Shown here one piece after another: positions 1 through 11,119 of a stretch of 64,000 bases of DNA (positions are counted from its first letter, which is position 1; each line of letters begins with the position of its first letter). The DNA comes from Penium margaritaceum (taxonomy: Eukaryota; Streptophyta; Zygnematophyceae; Desmidiales; Peniaceae). The notes under the pieces were generated by a model. The model searched no databases. It was not told where the DNA came from and was given only the letters and a program-made list of their open reading frames with translations. The stretch spans positions 46,205 through 110,204 of the forward strand of contig SZWC01004894.1 of the NCBI GenBank assembly GCA_023375785.1. Reading direction: 5' to 3'. The translations under genes were made by a program, and so were the position numbers.

Positions 1-694
1 AGTAATCGTCCACATGACCGAGTGGTCCATTTTCTGTGGCGATAACGTTCTTGAAAAGAAAACGACGACGGTGGTGAAAGTATCATGAAGGTGAAACTGG
101 GTCATCTGCAACGAGCTTCGTCCTCTCTTGAAATTGGAGCGCATCAATTTCACTCGTGAAAATCCCTTTCCTGCAACTTTGGACAATATGCCCAACAGTT
201 CAGGCCACCGGGTGTCAGCCATGCTCAGAGAGAAAAAAAAGGGTTGGGTTCTGTTTTTTCTGCCTAAAAAATGCAAACAGGTCCTTCTTGTTGTCGTCCC
301 AATACGCGATGGAGACCCGCATCCTTTTGAATTCGTTGAAGATGAGGTTGTTCTCCAACAACCTACTTCTTGCCTCACTGTTTTGAAGATCGCCCACAGT
401 AATCCTCTTATGGAACAACTGCCTTGCCCAAAGGGAGATGATGTCACAAACGTTCAACGTTTGACAGACATAGAACTTGAAAAAAATGTTTTCCGGTCTT
501 TGGGCAAATCTATGATCACGATTAAACAATTCCCACTTCACCAATTTCCGGTAAGGAACCAAGCAGTCCGGTTTTGGACCACTGAAATTGAGGACAATGT
601 TCCTAGATCTTCTCTGTCCACCAAAGATTGATGAAAAATACAACTCCTCCATGTCATTCCGAGAAAGAATGTGACATGGGAGTCTTTCCCTCAC
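1..694 (-). pseudogene. Helitron_like_N domain, partial and frameshifted
   Basis: The frame ending at 215 carries a block reading EELYFSSIFGGQ at its start and AYWDDNKKDLFAFFRQKKQN near its end. These match the hallmark segment of the Helitron helicase-like N-terminal domain (PF14214), including the K-rich stretch before a hydrophobic 'PTLFF' strand. The homologous reading continues below 215 in other frames (MADTRWPELLGIL, then ENGPLGHVDDY), which shows at least two frameshifts. The domain precedes the Rep nuclease in Helitron proteins. The remainder lies outside the window. Confidence 0.75.
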
Positions 695-1592
695 ATGGGG
701 CTGTGATCAGATGTCCTTTAGACATTTTCCTGGAACAAAGGAATCCTAAAGTACATCGTTTGCTCAACCTGATCATCTTCAAAATGAGAGAACGCTGCCA
801 AACTTCATCTTGGGATGATGATACATGACACTCATCCGTCTCACGTTGTGCTTCACGGTGCACATGTTCTCCGAGCTCCGACACATGCTTTCCAACTTGT
901 GCACTTGACATCTGAAACCCCAACCTTGCAAAGAGGGGTGAGTTGTCCATCAACCATTGCAATGCACTAACAAAAATTCCTGGTCGGACACTGTCGGACC
1001 ACACACTGCCATAGTACGACATCTTACGTTTGAGTGCAAGGCATACCGTCTCTGACATGGACAATGATCGCGGCAACTCAGTAATGACATCAACAACATC
1101 CAGAGGGACAGTTGTGACCACTCCTCGTAAACCCTTCTGTCGTCCTTGGTTCAACAAAACAATGTTCATGAAATGCACAAAAGGACATACCAAACGTTCC
1201 TCCAGAGATGACAGGGATGATAGCTCTGGAGGAACTGTATTCATACTAAAGTTGTCCTTCACTCCGAATGGAGCAGTTCCACCCTGTTTCGAGATGGGAG
1301 CACAAACAGAACAAAGTAATTAATTTCAATTGGACCCTTCATGCATCTGACACCTAAAACACAACATGTCGCACAATGTACATGGTGTAAAAGGTCCATC
1401 CAACATCTCACGCAAGTCGGCATCAACATCCATCCTCCTACCTGTACATTCCCGGTGTTCATCAGTTATTAACGCATGGAAGAGCTCATTTTGAATGAGC
1501 TGGCCATTAACCACGAACAAATGGTGTGCTGTGGAAAATTGGCTTTTGGATGGAACATCAATCCACCGAGCGAGAAGAGCAAGTACTCGCAA
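654..1592 (-). pseudogene. DUF6570-like block of a Helitron protein with cysteine-rich lead
   Basis: One frame runs from 1592 to 654 with stops only around 1320. It begins with paired cysteines (PCTLCDMLCFRC, then CSVC), continues through PPELSSLSSLEERLVCPFVH, and carries the DUF6570 pattern: PLDVVDVITELPR followed by LALKRKMSYYGS and an 'ALQWLMDNSPLF' helix. DUF6570 normally sits just before Helitron_like_N, as here. The TGA and TAA near 1320 and the frame change near 690 disable it. The Cys pairs probably form a small zinc-binding element; that is inference from spacing only. Confidence 0.7.
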
Positions 1593-2095
1593 ACAACCGC
1601 AGCAGAAATACGACTAAAAAAGCAGTAAAACTGGTGGTTCAAAACCTGACACTTGTACTTCATATCACGTTTCGGCTTCACTTTGTACACACCCATAAAC
1701 TTCGTACCCACTGACTCAAAGCACATACTGAACTTCTCCTTCACCTTCTTCTCAATCTCACAATACAATGTTTCCTTTGACGTGAAATGACGACGTTTTA
1801 TCACTGGTTTGCCATCCTCTCGTTTGCTGTTGGGAAAAGTAGACTCAGGGCCAGGTCGATTATGAGGACCACCACTTGATTCGACACTCCTTATTGTACT
1901 CAATGGGATATTCTCATTCAAAATATCCAACAGTATTGAAGAAAACTTCTCAACTGCTTTCGTTCCTTGACTTGAAGGAATCGTGCCTCCAACTCACGAC
2001 GCTGGAGGTACACGTTCGGTATTCACATTCATCCGAGGATGAAGGTGGACGGCATTCCCGCTTTCAGACGATGAAAGATCCAACCTAGCAGAAAA
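1593..2095 (-). pseudogene. Linker between OTU and DUF6570 blocks
   Basis: This stretch has open minus-strand reading (1930 to 1469) with a basic segment near KKVKEKFSMCFESVGTKFMG, and switches frame near 1560-1590 into the cysteine-rich lead of the DUF6570 block. I recognise no domain. Its position inside the Helitron order suggests it is the inter-domain linker of the same protein. Confidence 0.4.
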
Positions 2096-2785
2096 CTAAA
2101 GCATCATGTCATTCATAACATGTGAGGACCTGTGGTACTCTCGGCGTACGAAAGATTGTGACGTTACCTGAGTCCCATACAGAACGCCATCATTATTTGA
2201 CTGAAGTGTGTCGAAATGGTTCCCATTGTACTTCAGATGCACACATGGGCCAAAAATGGCATGCAAAAAGAAAACACGATGGAAAACCCGAACATCACTC
2301 TGCCACAAAAAAAAACTTCTTTACAAGACTGTAGCTACCAGCAGTTCACCAAAGGACCCCCATGTCCCATCTGTACGAATATAGTTCAGGTATGCCTGCC
2401 TACTATCCCAAGTCTGTCGATGGCTTGTACCCAACGGCACACCAAAGCCAATGAAATTAATAGCTGCAAGTCGAGCTATCTCAATGCGTACATCCATGTG
2501 CTTTTCTTCACACCCATGGATGGCCACAGATATAGCTCAAAACATGCAATTCCCGTCGCCACGAATACCAACACATTGCATGTGCCAGGGACATCCAAAC
2601 AAAGCAGGACTCATGTCATACAATGACAATGGTCGATGCAGCCTGAATACACCATGTGCAACACAACAGATATGTGTCGGTCTAGATCGATGATAATCTG
2701 GACAATCCCCATCGCCATCAACTGCCTCGTCCAGAAGCTCTGGCGGAAAAAGCACGTGTGTACACTGTACAATGTTGTCGCTCAA
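2096..2785 (-). pseudogene. OTU-like cysteine protease domain 2 (C-terminal), two in-frame stops
   Basis: A single minus-strand frame contains the OTU nucleophile motif GDGNCMF near 2540-2560, a following helix (EEKHMDVRIEIARLA), the DGTWGSFGELL segment near 2350 and a terminal YNGNHFD near 2200 that places the catalytic histidine. OTU proteins cleave ubiquitin-like isopeptide bonds, and OTU domains are known passengers in some Helitron proteins. The frame is cut by TGA at 2537-2539, directly after the motif where the family has Arg (CGA to TGA is one transition), and by TAA at 2321-2323. The catalytic Cys and His are both retained, so this was the catalytic member of the tandem pair before the stops. 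Confidence 0.78.
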
Positions 2786-2788
2786 GTA

Positions 2789-3323
2789 CTACACTGAGCG
2801 AATACTTTGCTGCACCACACTGAACTGCCTTTCACAAGCATCCTCATCCCTTACCAAAATGTCAAAATGACACTCAGCACACACAATATGAAAACATGCA
2901 GACGTCACACTCCCATGACCACACTTGAACATGAGGGTTTGATCATTGTTCAACACAAACATGGCACAATTCATCATTGTACAGAACATCTCTGTCAACC
3001 CACCCCATACACCAACATTACCCATGAAAGCCACATACGACCGTGCATTAGGACAATGGAAGCCATGCGACAACAATGTCAAAATGTTCAAACACAAAGT
3101 TCACAACCTTCCCCCGTACTTGCATGTGCTCATCCTCAGTACCAAACAAAATCCACAAGAAACATCGGAACAATGAGTTCCCATCCAATACACATGCCTT
3201 CCTCCTCATCACAAACGTTAACTTCTCACCTTCACATCCACTTAGTATAGTACATGTCTCCAGCCTTCCGCGTGATGCTTCTGCCACCGTCGCCACTCGT
3301 GATGTCCGAGTGCCACTGACCAC
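2789..3323 (-). pseudogene. OTU-like domain 1 (N-terminal), Cys replaced by Ser, frameshifted
   Basis: The first part (3323 to about 3060) reads KACVLDGNSLFRCFL and then EDEHMQVRGKVVNFVFEHFD, matching the OTU motif and its helix but with Ser in place of the catalytic Cys. A frameshift near 3060-3097 leads into the second part: YVAFMGNVGVWGGLTEM, and later CAECHFDIL, equivalent to the family's WGG and HFD segments. A TAG at 2789-2791 separates it from OTU domain 2 in the same frame. The Ser may be an ancestral pseudo-enzyme state or late decay; the DNA cannot distinguish them. Confidence 0.72.
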
Positions 3324-6300
3324 CTGCTGTTAACACACACAACATACCACATATTGCAATGAACACAATATCCACGATACACCACAAGCGGAGCAAAATC
3401 ACAGACCAACCATTCGCGGCAAAGGGAAACACAACTTACCGTTAGATCAAAACGAACCAAGCTCGCCAAAAGGAAACGCACAACAAGGTCCGCGTTGTCG
3501 TCCCATTGGATACAGTTCGTCCCTGATACCTGAAACTCAAAACAGTGACTTTAAACATGATTCCATCAACAAAACGTATACAATTCCCGTGACACGTGAA
3601 CAACGGACAGACGCACCTTGGTCAACTTCACGGAATGTTGTGTATATCCAACCCAATTCCGCTGCTCAGTTTAGTTACGTCCACACCCTACACACGACAG
3701 TTCTAACTCTCAATGCATGGCATTTGTACTTTCCTCTTCAGCAATGTGCCTGAGTCCCTGTGTGCTTACGTACCTCGTACACCACGGGAGGGACCACAAC
3801 AGACGGCCTCGACCTTCAATGCTCTCCGAGCGTACGAGCTCCGCCAACGGCAGGAGTCACGCGGGTACGCCGTGTGCCAAAAAGGATACTAACAATGCCA
3901 ACATCGGACTATATGCTTCCCTGACCTCAACTGCGTCCCCTCATATTCCCTTCCACAAATCCCAAACTGTTATCGAAGCTACATAACACTAACAACATAA
4001 CATAGGTATAATCCTTGAACTCATCCTGCCCACAACGTTACGTACATCAAGACCATATCGTCACACTGCGACGTAGACATATACAACTTTACCGAACACA
4101 AAGTCGCGTTCCCATCAACCTTCATCGTCAACCTCCTTTACCAGGTTCTCTCCAAACATTGAGCGTCCGAAATCTAAAAACCCTGGACTCTCGGTACACC
4201 ATATGCAGTGAGTACTCACCATATTCATCAACGAACAACACCGCAAGCTTTCGAGCAAATGCAGCAATAACCTACCCATATGTCTACCAAATTATGGCAT
4301 GATTCTGCAAATGGCAAACTCTGTACACATATCCCTCGCCATAAACACCCGGAATGTCCCACATCATCGCACCTTGTAACACCTAACATCACATATGCCA
4401 CGTGGATCAGAAATCAACGAAGAGCTCAGTGCTCGCCTACTCAAAACACGATGTCCGCACGACCACTACGGACACGCGAGACAATCGGGCCACATCATAT
4501 AAACATGAATAACTCCCAAAAGCATATCCCAAGTGGATGCCACTTCACACCATAGAATTCCAATTACCAATGTTCGAACCCATGTATGTCATTCACACAC
4601 CTCGTTCAATCCTGCACCGGGCCACCACCAAACTATGTTCAAACCCACAATTCTTCTGTAACAAACTAGTCACCATGTTTTCTATATCCGACGTTCACAT
4701 CTGTCCGCCTCCAAGAACCACAACGCACGACACGTCGGACGTTATCTTCAATGACGGCCAGACATAATGGACACGCCACACCATACGCCACACCTGCTAT
4801 GCACAACATTGTTTCATCCGTTTGTGACTTCAACCTTCAACAACACCATTCAAATCGGAGCTTAACAAGGGAACCACATTCAAAACAACATTAAATCCTG
4901 CGTATGACGGACATCGCAGAAATCTGATGGTAAACAACAATATGTTCACCGAGCACACGCCAAAAGTCGTAGAACAGTCTCCAAAACGGCTCCTATGGAG
5001 GAGGTACATGCGAGATTACAAGTGGCCCGAGTTGCACTCCTCCATTAGAATAGTTTCCCTTGTGTGTGTAGTAAGGTTGGTAGAGTTGTAAAACTCAGTT
5101 TCTGTAAGAGTTCAAAATCTCAATCATTTCATGTGTTCAAAGATCTCCAATTTCCATGTGTGTTGACAATCATTAACAACCAAAATAAAAAAATGTCTAC
5201 AAAAGGAGTAATGGCAAGCTCTTTTAATTCTCTTTCGATCAACTCTTTGTTTAGTCTAAGCACTTGTACAAGGAAGTTAAAAAATGACTTTATGTATCCC
5301 ACTTAACTTGTTAGTGTTCTTGATCTCAGGAGTAGGTGCAACATTGGTGTGTCAGATACTATATTCATGCTTGTGGCAACCCAAGGCTACAAGATATGTG
5401 GGGATGTGCCAGTGTACTGTGGCATACCATGATGAATGTCCAATAGATGGCTCTACAAGTGAAGCAGAATCAGATGATGTGCACGGGGAAGATGTTTTCT
5501 ATGATGAGGATGAAGAAATTTTCTATGATACATTTCCCTGTCAAGGAAGGCAGGGATGTAGATGTGAGGTGTGCTAGTGGATTTGGTTCTGTAGTATCCT
5601 GGATCCGAAGTGGTTGGATGCAAAGTGGCTTGAGTAGTAGTGCTTCTTCTTGGCTGTCTGGAGAGATGTCGTACTTGTTAACGTGACAATGATGTCCATT
5701 GAAATAATGACATTTCATACCCATACCCTAAGTAGCAATTGTATCCATTTCTCATACCATAATAACTCATCCATGCCCCATAAAAAAGTACATTCATGAT
5801 CATGTATTCATTACGCGTGTACAATGTGATGGAGGCTATGTGGAAAAGAACACTTCCAACACACTCGGACAGTCATACATTCAAACAATGTGCAACATCA
5901 TAGCCTTAGAGATTAAAACAACCATGCCCATATGTCTCACGGAATTAATACTCGAATGCCCATAACGATGCCATGTAGAAAATACACAAAATACCCACAA
6001 ACTTTATGATAGTAAGACAGTTATGTCCATAAACCGTATTTCAAACGTTGCCTCCAGCGCCATTTGGCCACCCTCCATTGGTGAGTGCACTGTCCTCTTT
6101 CGTGCAATGCGCAAACGTTGCCTCCAGCATGACAAAAATGGTTTACATGCATGGCTCCGGCTTTAAAAACTCCACACCACACAATGATAAATGACAAAAC
6201 GAACCACAGGCTGTCAAGACAGCCTGTCAACATGCGACGTTTGTTTCGTACATGCAGGTCGTTTACGACTGAATAATTTGAGTGAATAGTGGATACAGTG

Positions 6301-6639
6301 GTCATGTTATTCCTTTTTCACTCGCACAATGAAAAACATGCGCACCGCTGTCATTTCGTTTTTTACTATGGATACCATTGACATACTGTTTTCAACTATG
6401 GACAACGCCGTCCTTTTGTTTTTGACTATGGACGCCGCTAATCTATCGACCCAAACGATATGCACGGATGTATTTGCGCCCATTGGTTTTACAGTTCTGA
6501 ATACCTCTTTCACTATTGTTTGTCTATATCCTAGTAGGCAAATTCATCACCTTTTCAAGTGCCTTCCACCATCGCATAAGGCATATGAGATAAAAGTGCT
6601 TTGATCATCAGTGTTTCAGCTTTATGAGGACATGACACA
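3324..6639. other. No gene recognised; A/C-rich, then mixed sequence
   Basis: From 3324 to about 4950 the plus strand is rich in A and C with short open frames on both strands but no domain; it may include the upstream part of the Helitron. From 5000 to 6600 no coding signal is visible. Small repeats: a 17-base sequence CAAACGTTGCCTCCAGC occurs at about 6049 and 6112, and an imperfect repeat of about 30 bp containing ACTATGGA occurs three times between 6358 and 6440. Confidence 0.5.
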
Positions 6640-7446
6640 TCATCCCAGTGGAGGTATAGGTGATAGCCGCAAGCACATTGGAAAGAGCACCCATAGCAGC
6701 ATCAGTAGCGGATAGTACCTACAGCAGTATTGGCTATGGGCAGTAGCTGTAGTAGTAGTAATAGTAGTAGTAGCAGTTGTATCGGTGGGTGCGACGAGCA
6801 GCTGCAACAGTAGCGTCGAAGGGCAGTAACCACAGTAGCGGCCACAGTAGCAGGAATGGTGGTGAGCAGTTGCAGCAGCAGTGGTGGAGGACAACAGCCC
6901 CAGCACCAGAAGTAGCAGCAATAGTGGCAAAGAGTAGCTGCAACAGCAGGGATGGTGGGCAGCAGCCGCATCAACAGTAGAATTAGCAATAGTAGAAGCA
7001 ATGTCGAGAAGCTAAAGTTGTAGCGGCGGTGACCTGCAGCCACAGCAGCAACCGCAATAGTACCATTGGAGGCTAGCAGCTACAACAGTAGTGGCGTCGG
7101 ACTGTAGCTATAGTAGAATCAACACCAATGGTGGCGAGCTATTACACGTGCGCTCTGCATTAGTAGCAGCAGTAGCGCGTGCAATAGGGGTAGCCATAGC
7201 AGTAGCAACACTGCTGTTGTTCCCATTGTAGCCAGTAGGAAGGTGTCTTGCAGCTTCTTGCTGTAAGTGAGCTCGCCGTCGGGTGAGCTTGTGGTGGAGC
7301 TCGTTGTTGGCCGAGCTCGTCTGATCAACGAGCTCGTCACGAGGGTCAAGCTAGGCAGCAAGATAACAAAAGGGAAGGAGAAGGACACATGAGAAAAAAG
7401 GGACGCGAGAAAAAGGGGGCTTTTGATGAAACCTTAAGAGAGGGCT

Positions 7447-7511
7447 CCTCAAGAAATCACAGGGACATTCGGTTTTATCCTCAAGAAATCACGGGGACAT
7501 TCGGTTTATCC
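7447..7511 (+). repeat. Two tandem copies of a 32-bp unit
   Basis: CCTCAAGAAATCAC plus GGGACATTCGGTTT occurs at 7447 and again at 7479 with one or two mismatches. The two copies are directly adjacent. Confidence 0.8.
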
Positions 7512-7552
7512 AAACAGAAGAAGGGACGACGACCGCAGGAGCAGCAACAACC

Positions 7553-7880
7553 GTGTGAGACGTGGTAGTAGCGCTGCAGCTACCTCTACAATGGCAGTTG
7601 TAGTAGTTGCGGCAGGCTCAACAGCAACAGCACATGTGGCCTAAGGCCACAACCATTGACAAACGACTACAACTGTAGCAACAACAATAAAAACATGAGA
7701 CGTGGTGGTAGCAGTAGCATAGGTGGCCTCCGGCCATAGCCGTCAACTGATGATAGTGACCAAAACAACTACAGTAGTCACAGTAGCAATGGTACAAGCA
7801 GTGCTAGCGGCTGCACGAGGTGTGGCGTGAGACCACCGTCATCAAAATTTGAAGGCGGTGCATGTCGTAAAACAACAACA
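7553..7880 (+). repeat. Diverged tandem repeat, period about 140 bp
   Basis: GAGACGTGGTAGTAGC at about 7557 recurs as GAGACGTGGTGGTAGC at about 7697. Each is followed by a short palindromic GTGGCC-x-GGCC motif and a run of CAA/GTA triplets. A weaker third copy follows near 7820. Confidence 0.55.
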
Positions 7881-8784
7881 GTAGTACCGAAGGCGACTTG
7901 AGGTCACATGTTTGGCAGCCATGCGACAGCAGTGCAGCAATCGCTCAGCAATGCACCACCAGCATGGTGGTGGCCATCCTCGTGACGGCATCACAACACG
8001 TCTAAAGGACTGTGCTTCGACCGTCTACCTCCCCTTGTGGCTTCGTTCCAGCAGGAGCGAGTATCCTTCACACTCATTCATGCCAGGCTCCTGAGATGAG
8101 AACACTGTCGAGGCAAGGGGTGCAGCCGGCATTGTGGTTGGCAATGACACTACAGGCGTGGCAGGCGCCACGAGCACATTGGCAGTTGTAGCCATGGAAC
8201 ACGCGTCAAGTTTCCAACAGCTTTGCCTGCTACTACTACGGTGACAGGCACCATGGCTGACGCCAGAATCACCAGCAGCCTGCCAGGTTGCGACAACCAT
8301 GGATGCGGTTCCGTCCTTCTCCTCCACATGATCCGGGACGTTACCAGTCGATGCGGTAGCGCCCCTTAGTGGAGGTGTTATTCCTTTTCACGCCGAGCTC
8401 CATATTCTAAAGCTCATGGTGCAACAGCTCATAGACCATGTGGTTTTGAGCGGGCTTTTGCCAACATGTCATTGCAGGCATCCCCATCTTCCACCTCGCC
8501 ATCCTCACCGCTATTGGTGACGTCCCCTGACGGTGCCACGGCGCCCGACCTTAGTTCTACATCCGGCGCCCTCTGCTCTGTCTTGGATTCAGTTGGAGTC
8601 ATCCCGATCTCTGACCCCTTTGCTTCTATGGATGTCACTTTGGCTCGCACTACTTGCGCTCCACTTGCTGCATGAGGCAGCGGATGGCACGTTTGGCTAG
8701 ACATACCCACGAGGCAGAGACAGTAGTAGCAGTGGTAGACGTTGTCATGGAGCTGACTCTCTTTTTCCCAGATGCGAGGCTGCT

Positions 8785-11119
8785 ATGGCATCCCCTTTCA
8801 GCTTCTACCGGTGTATCAATCGAAGGCATATAGGGTGTCTACCGACGACCACTAGAGAGCTAAGGAGGGATGTGATTGACCGTGCTATACGACCAGGCAT
8901 CCTCTATGAGGAGGAGGAATCATATGAGGAGGAGTGGTCCAATGCAAAGTGGGAGGTGGACGGAGAAATGGAGATGGAGATGGAGATTGTAGTTGATGCT
9001 AGAGAAACCGCAACCATGGAAGCAAGTGTGGTAGTAGTAGTGGACGGGGCAGTAGTAGCAATGGCTGTGACAGCCGACACATGTGGAGCAGATGTCCGGG
9101 TAGTAGGCATGTCGGCAGCCACCGACGTCGTGATAGTAGCAATAGAACTAGTTGCAACTACTAAAGACGGGACGCCGGCAGCAGATGCCCTTGTTGGTGC
9201 AGACATCATGATGGTCGTCGTCCTTACAGCAGCCGGTATGGCCTCCATAGGGGTAGATGCTGCCTGAGCCGCAGCAACAGCCAGTGTAAGGATAGATACT
9301 GAGGAGGCATCCGGAGAGGCAGGAGACATTGAGATTGCCAGCACGTCCGCCACGGCCAGTGCCACTGCCGTAGCTATCTGTAGAGGTGTAGTCATCACGA
9401 AGGATGTAGCACAATCAGTAGCTAATGTACCAACAGTCGAGCCGGCCCCTGTGCTCAAGCATCTACACTGTGTACTTTGCGACCACAAGGGTGCGGTGGC
9501 GCATGCGGACATGCATCTGTAGGACCTCACGCTCAAGCTGCGTGCAGCAAGTGCATGTTACAACATCGCACACGTCGTGGGTCATCAGGCCACTATAATA
9601 GACATTGAGGATGTAGTGTGGAGGCGGTCAGAATTGTGTCGAAAGGTGGAGGAGGCGATATCAATGGATGCCTCAGCATCGGTAGCCTGTGTAGGAGCAT
9701 CTGTTACAGTGGTCAACACTGTTGACAGCTGAGTGCTGGCTGCATCCATGACAGCCGATGCTCCCACTGCACCCGCTCCCTGTAGGGATGACGAGCCTTA
9801 CAAGGAGTGGTCAGATGCGGAGTCGGATACAGACGTAGAGGTCAAGTGCGGTGCCGTATTTGCACCAGCCGTAGCACAAGCAAGGGATGGCCCCTGGAAA
9901 ATGGCATACGTCCGTGTGTGCAACACGTTGACAGCGGTTGATGAGCTTGCAGCGGTCATCCGTGCAGGTGCAGTTGCCACGGAGGACGCAGACTGAGCTG
10001 CGGACCTCCCGCTCACGACTGCCCTGACCAACATCACTGCCACCATGGCAGTTCCAGCTAATGACACAACTACAAATTTCCGAGCTCCAGTTCCCGTACC
10101 TGAGCACATGTGCTCTATGGTGGAAACGTAGGAGGCAGCCGTGGCTCGAGTGGAGGCGAACGCGCATGGTCTCATGGACGAGCTCTGGGAGACTAGCAGC
10201 TGTTGTTGCACCGTAGATGTTCCAGCATGACGGGTTGTCAAGGAGTGCATGGAGGATGTGCACACCCGTCTTGAGGCAGCTGAGTGGCCTCTATATCATG
10301 CACATTGGGAACAGGCAGAACTTCAATAGCAGGTAGATGATTGGATGCACGCCAGGTTTTTGGAGAAGTCCCATAATGCCATACGCGCTTCCGATGACGG
10401 CGACGATGCCGCAGTCGCAGATGTATCAACGGATGTTGACGTCTTGCCAGAAATCGACGGCCGAGTGACAAGCATGAAAGCAGCAGCCGGTGCCTCTGCA
10501 GCAGTAGATTGTGCACGTACAAAAGTTGCAGATGCCGACGCGCTATCTGGTGCTGACGCCTTGCCAACAGCTGGCGACCAGGCGGTAGATGAGTCTATGG
10601 CTGACGTAGAGGAATTCAACCTATGCAACAAGGTGGCGAGGCTGTACAAGGCCATGGCTTGTGCCGACGTGCACGCGATGGAGGTTCACCATCATGTTCA
10701 TTCTGCGACTGACCGCCTGCATGCCACAAATATAGCCAGCCGGCCGGCTGTTGCTACAAAGCTCGACGAGCTGTACACACGTCTTGACGATGAGGAGTTC
10801 GTGTGGTGATGTGCAGCTCAACAGCTGGCAGGCATACAATAGGTGATGCATTTAGAGGAGGCCCTTAGCACTGCACTAGTCACAGTAGTAGGTGATGAAA
10901 GTAATGGTGACAGCAATGATGACGACAGTGTCGAAAACGCTATGGGATGAGGATACGTGCACACACGTCCCACCAACATCGATCTCATCCTTGCTGTTGC
11001 TCTGCAGGGATATGCGGCCATGGGGAAGCCGTGCTCCCTCCTCAGGGGCTATTTTGTGCATAGCTATCAGCTTTGCTTGTGCTATCGGGCTCCACCACAC
11101 AGGGGGAGTGTTGGCGGGT
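8785..11119 (+). pseudogene. Long alanine/aspartate-rich reading frame broken by ten TGA/TAG codons
   Basis: Frame 1 stays readable for about 778 codons from an ATG at 8785 to a TAG near 11119. It is broken only by TGA at 9265, 9730, 9994, 10228, 10807 and 10948, and by TAG at 9523, 10129, 10327 and 10840; no TAA occurs. Composition is Ala-, Val-, Asp- and Glu-rich. Charged, helix-prone segments recur, such as LQ[stop]QVDDWMHARFLEKSHNA near 10330-10370 and KLDELYTRLDDEEFVW near 10760-10806, separated by low-complexity Ala/Thr stretches. An EEEESYEEEW block near 8910 resembles DDEPYKEWSDAESD near 9790. I recognise no domain family. It could be a dead gene or a retroelement-derived structural protein. 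Confidence 0.45.

Larger units (their letters stand above)
1..3323 (-). mobile_element. Helitron, N-terminal half, decayed, truncated by window edge
   Basis: Read on the minus strand, the translated blocks appear in a Helitron order: two OTU-like domains (3323 to 2096), a linker with paired cysteines (around 1592 to 1326), a DUF6570-like block (1262 to 654) and the start of the Helitron_like_N domain (694 to 1). Helitrons are rolling-circle DNA transposons whose Rep/helicase protein nicks and unwinds DNA; the Rep catalytic and helicase parts would lie left of position 1. The blocks occupy several frames with internal stops, so this copy is dead. No TC or CTRR terminus was located, so the right boundary is only the limit of recognisable coding. 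Confidence 0.8.
6640..8330. repeat. Degenerate CAG/AGT-type triplet repeat region
   Basis: Most of this stretch is built from imperfect triplets (AGC, AGT, CAG, GGC) on the plus strand. These give long serine-, glutamine- or leucine-rich frames in several phases of both strands, typical of eroded microsatellite rather than genes. Two internal tandem structures are given separately. It grades into the alanine-rich reading frame that begins at 8785. Confidence 0.7.

Noticed and set aside
128-631. 167-residue plus-strand open frame at the left edge
   Set aside because: It is antisense to the recognisable Helitron_like_N reading and has no motif of its own.
6640-7400. Leucine- and serine-rich proteins on the minus strand
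   Set aside because: Triplet-repeat composition produces them in several frames; there is no conserved domain.
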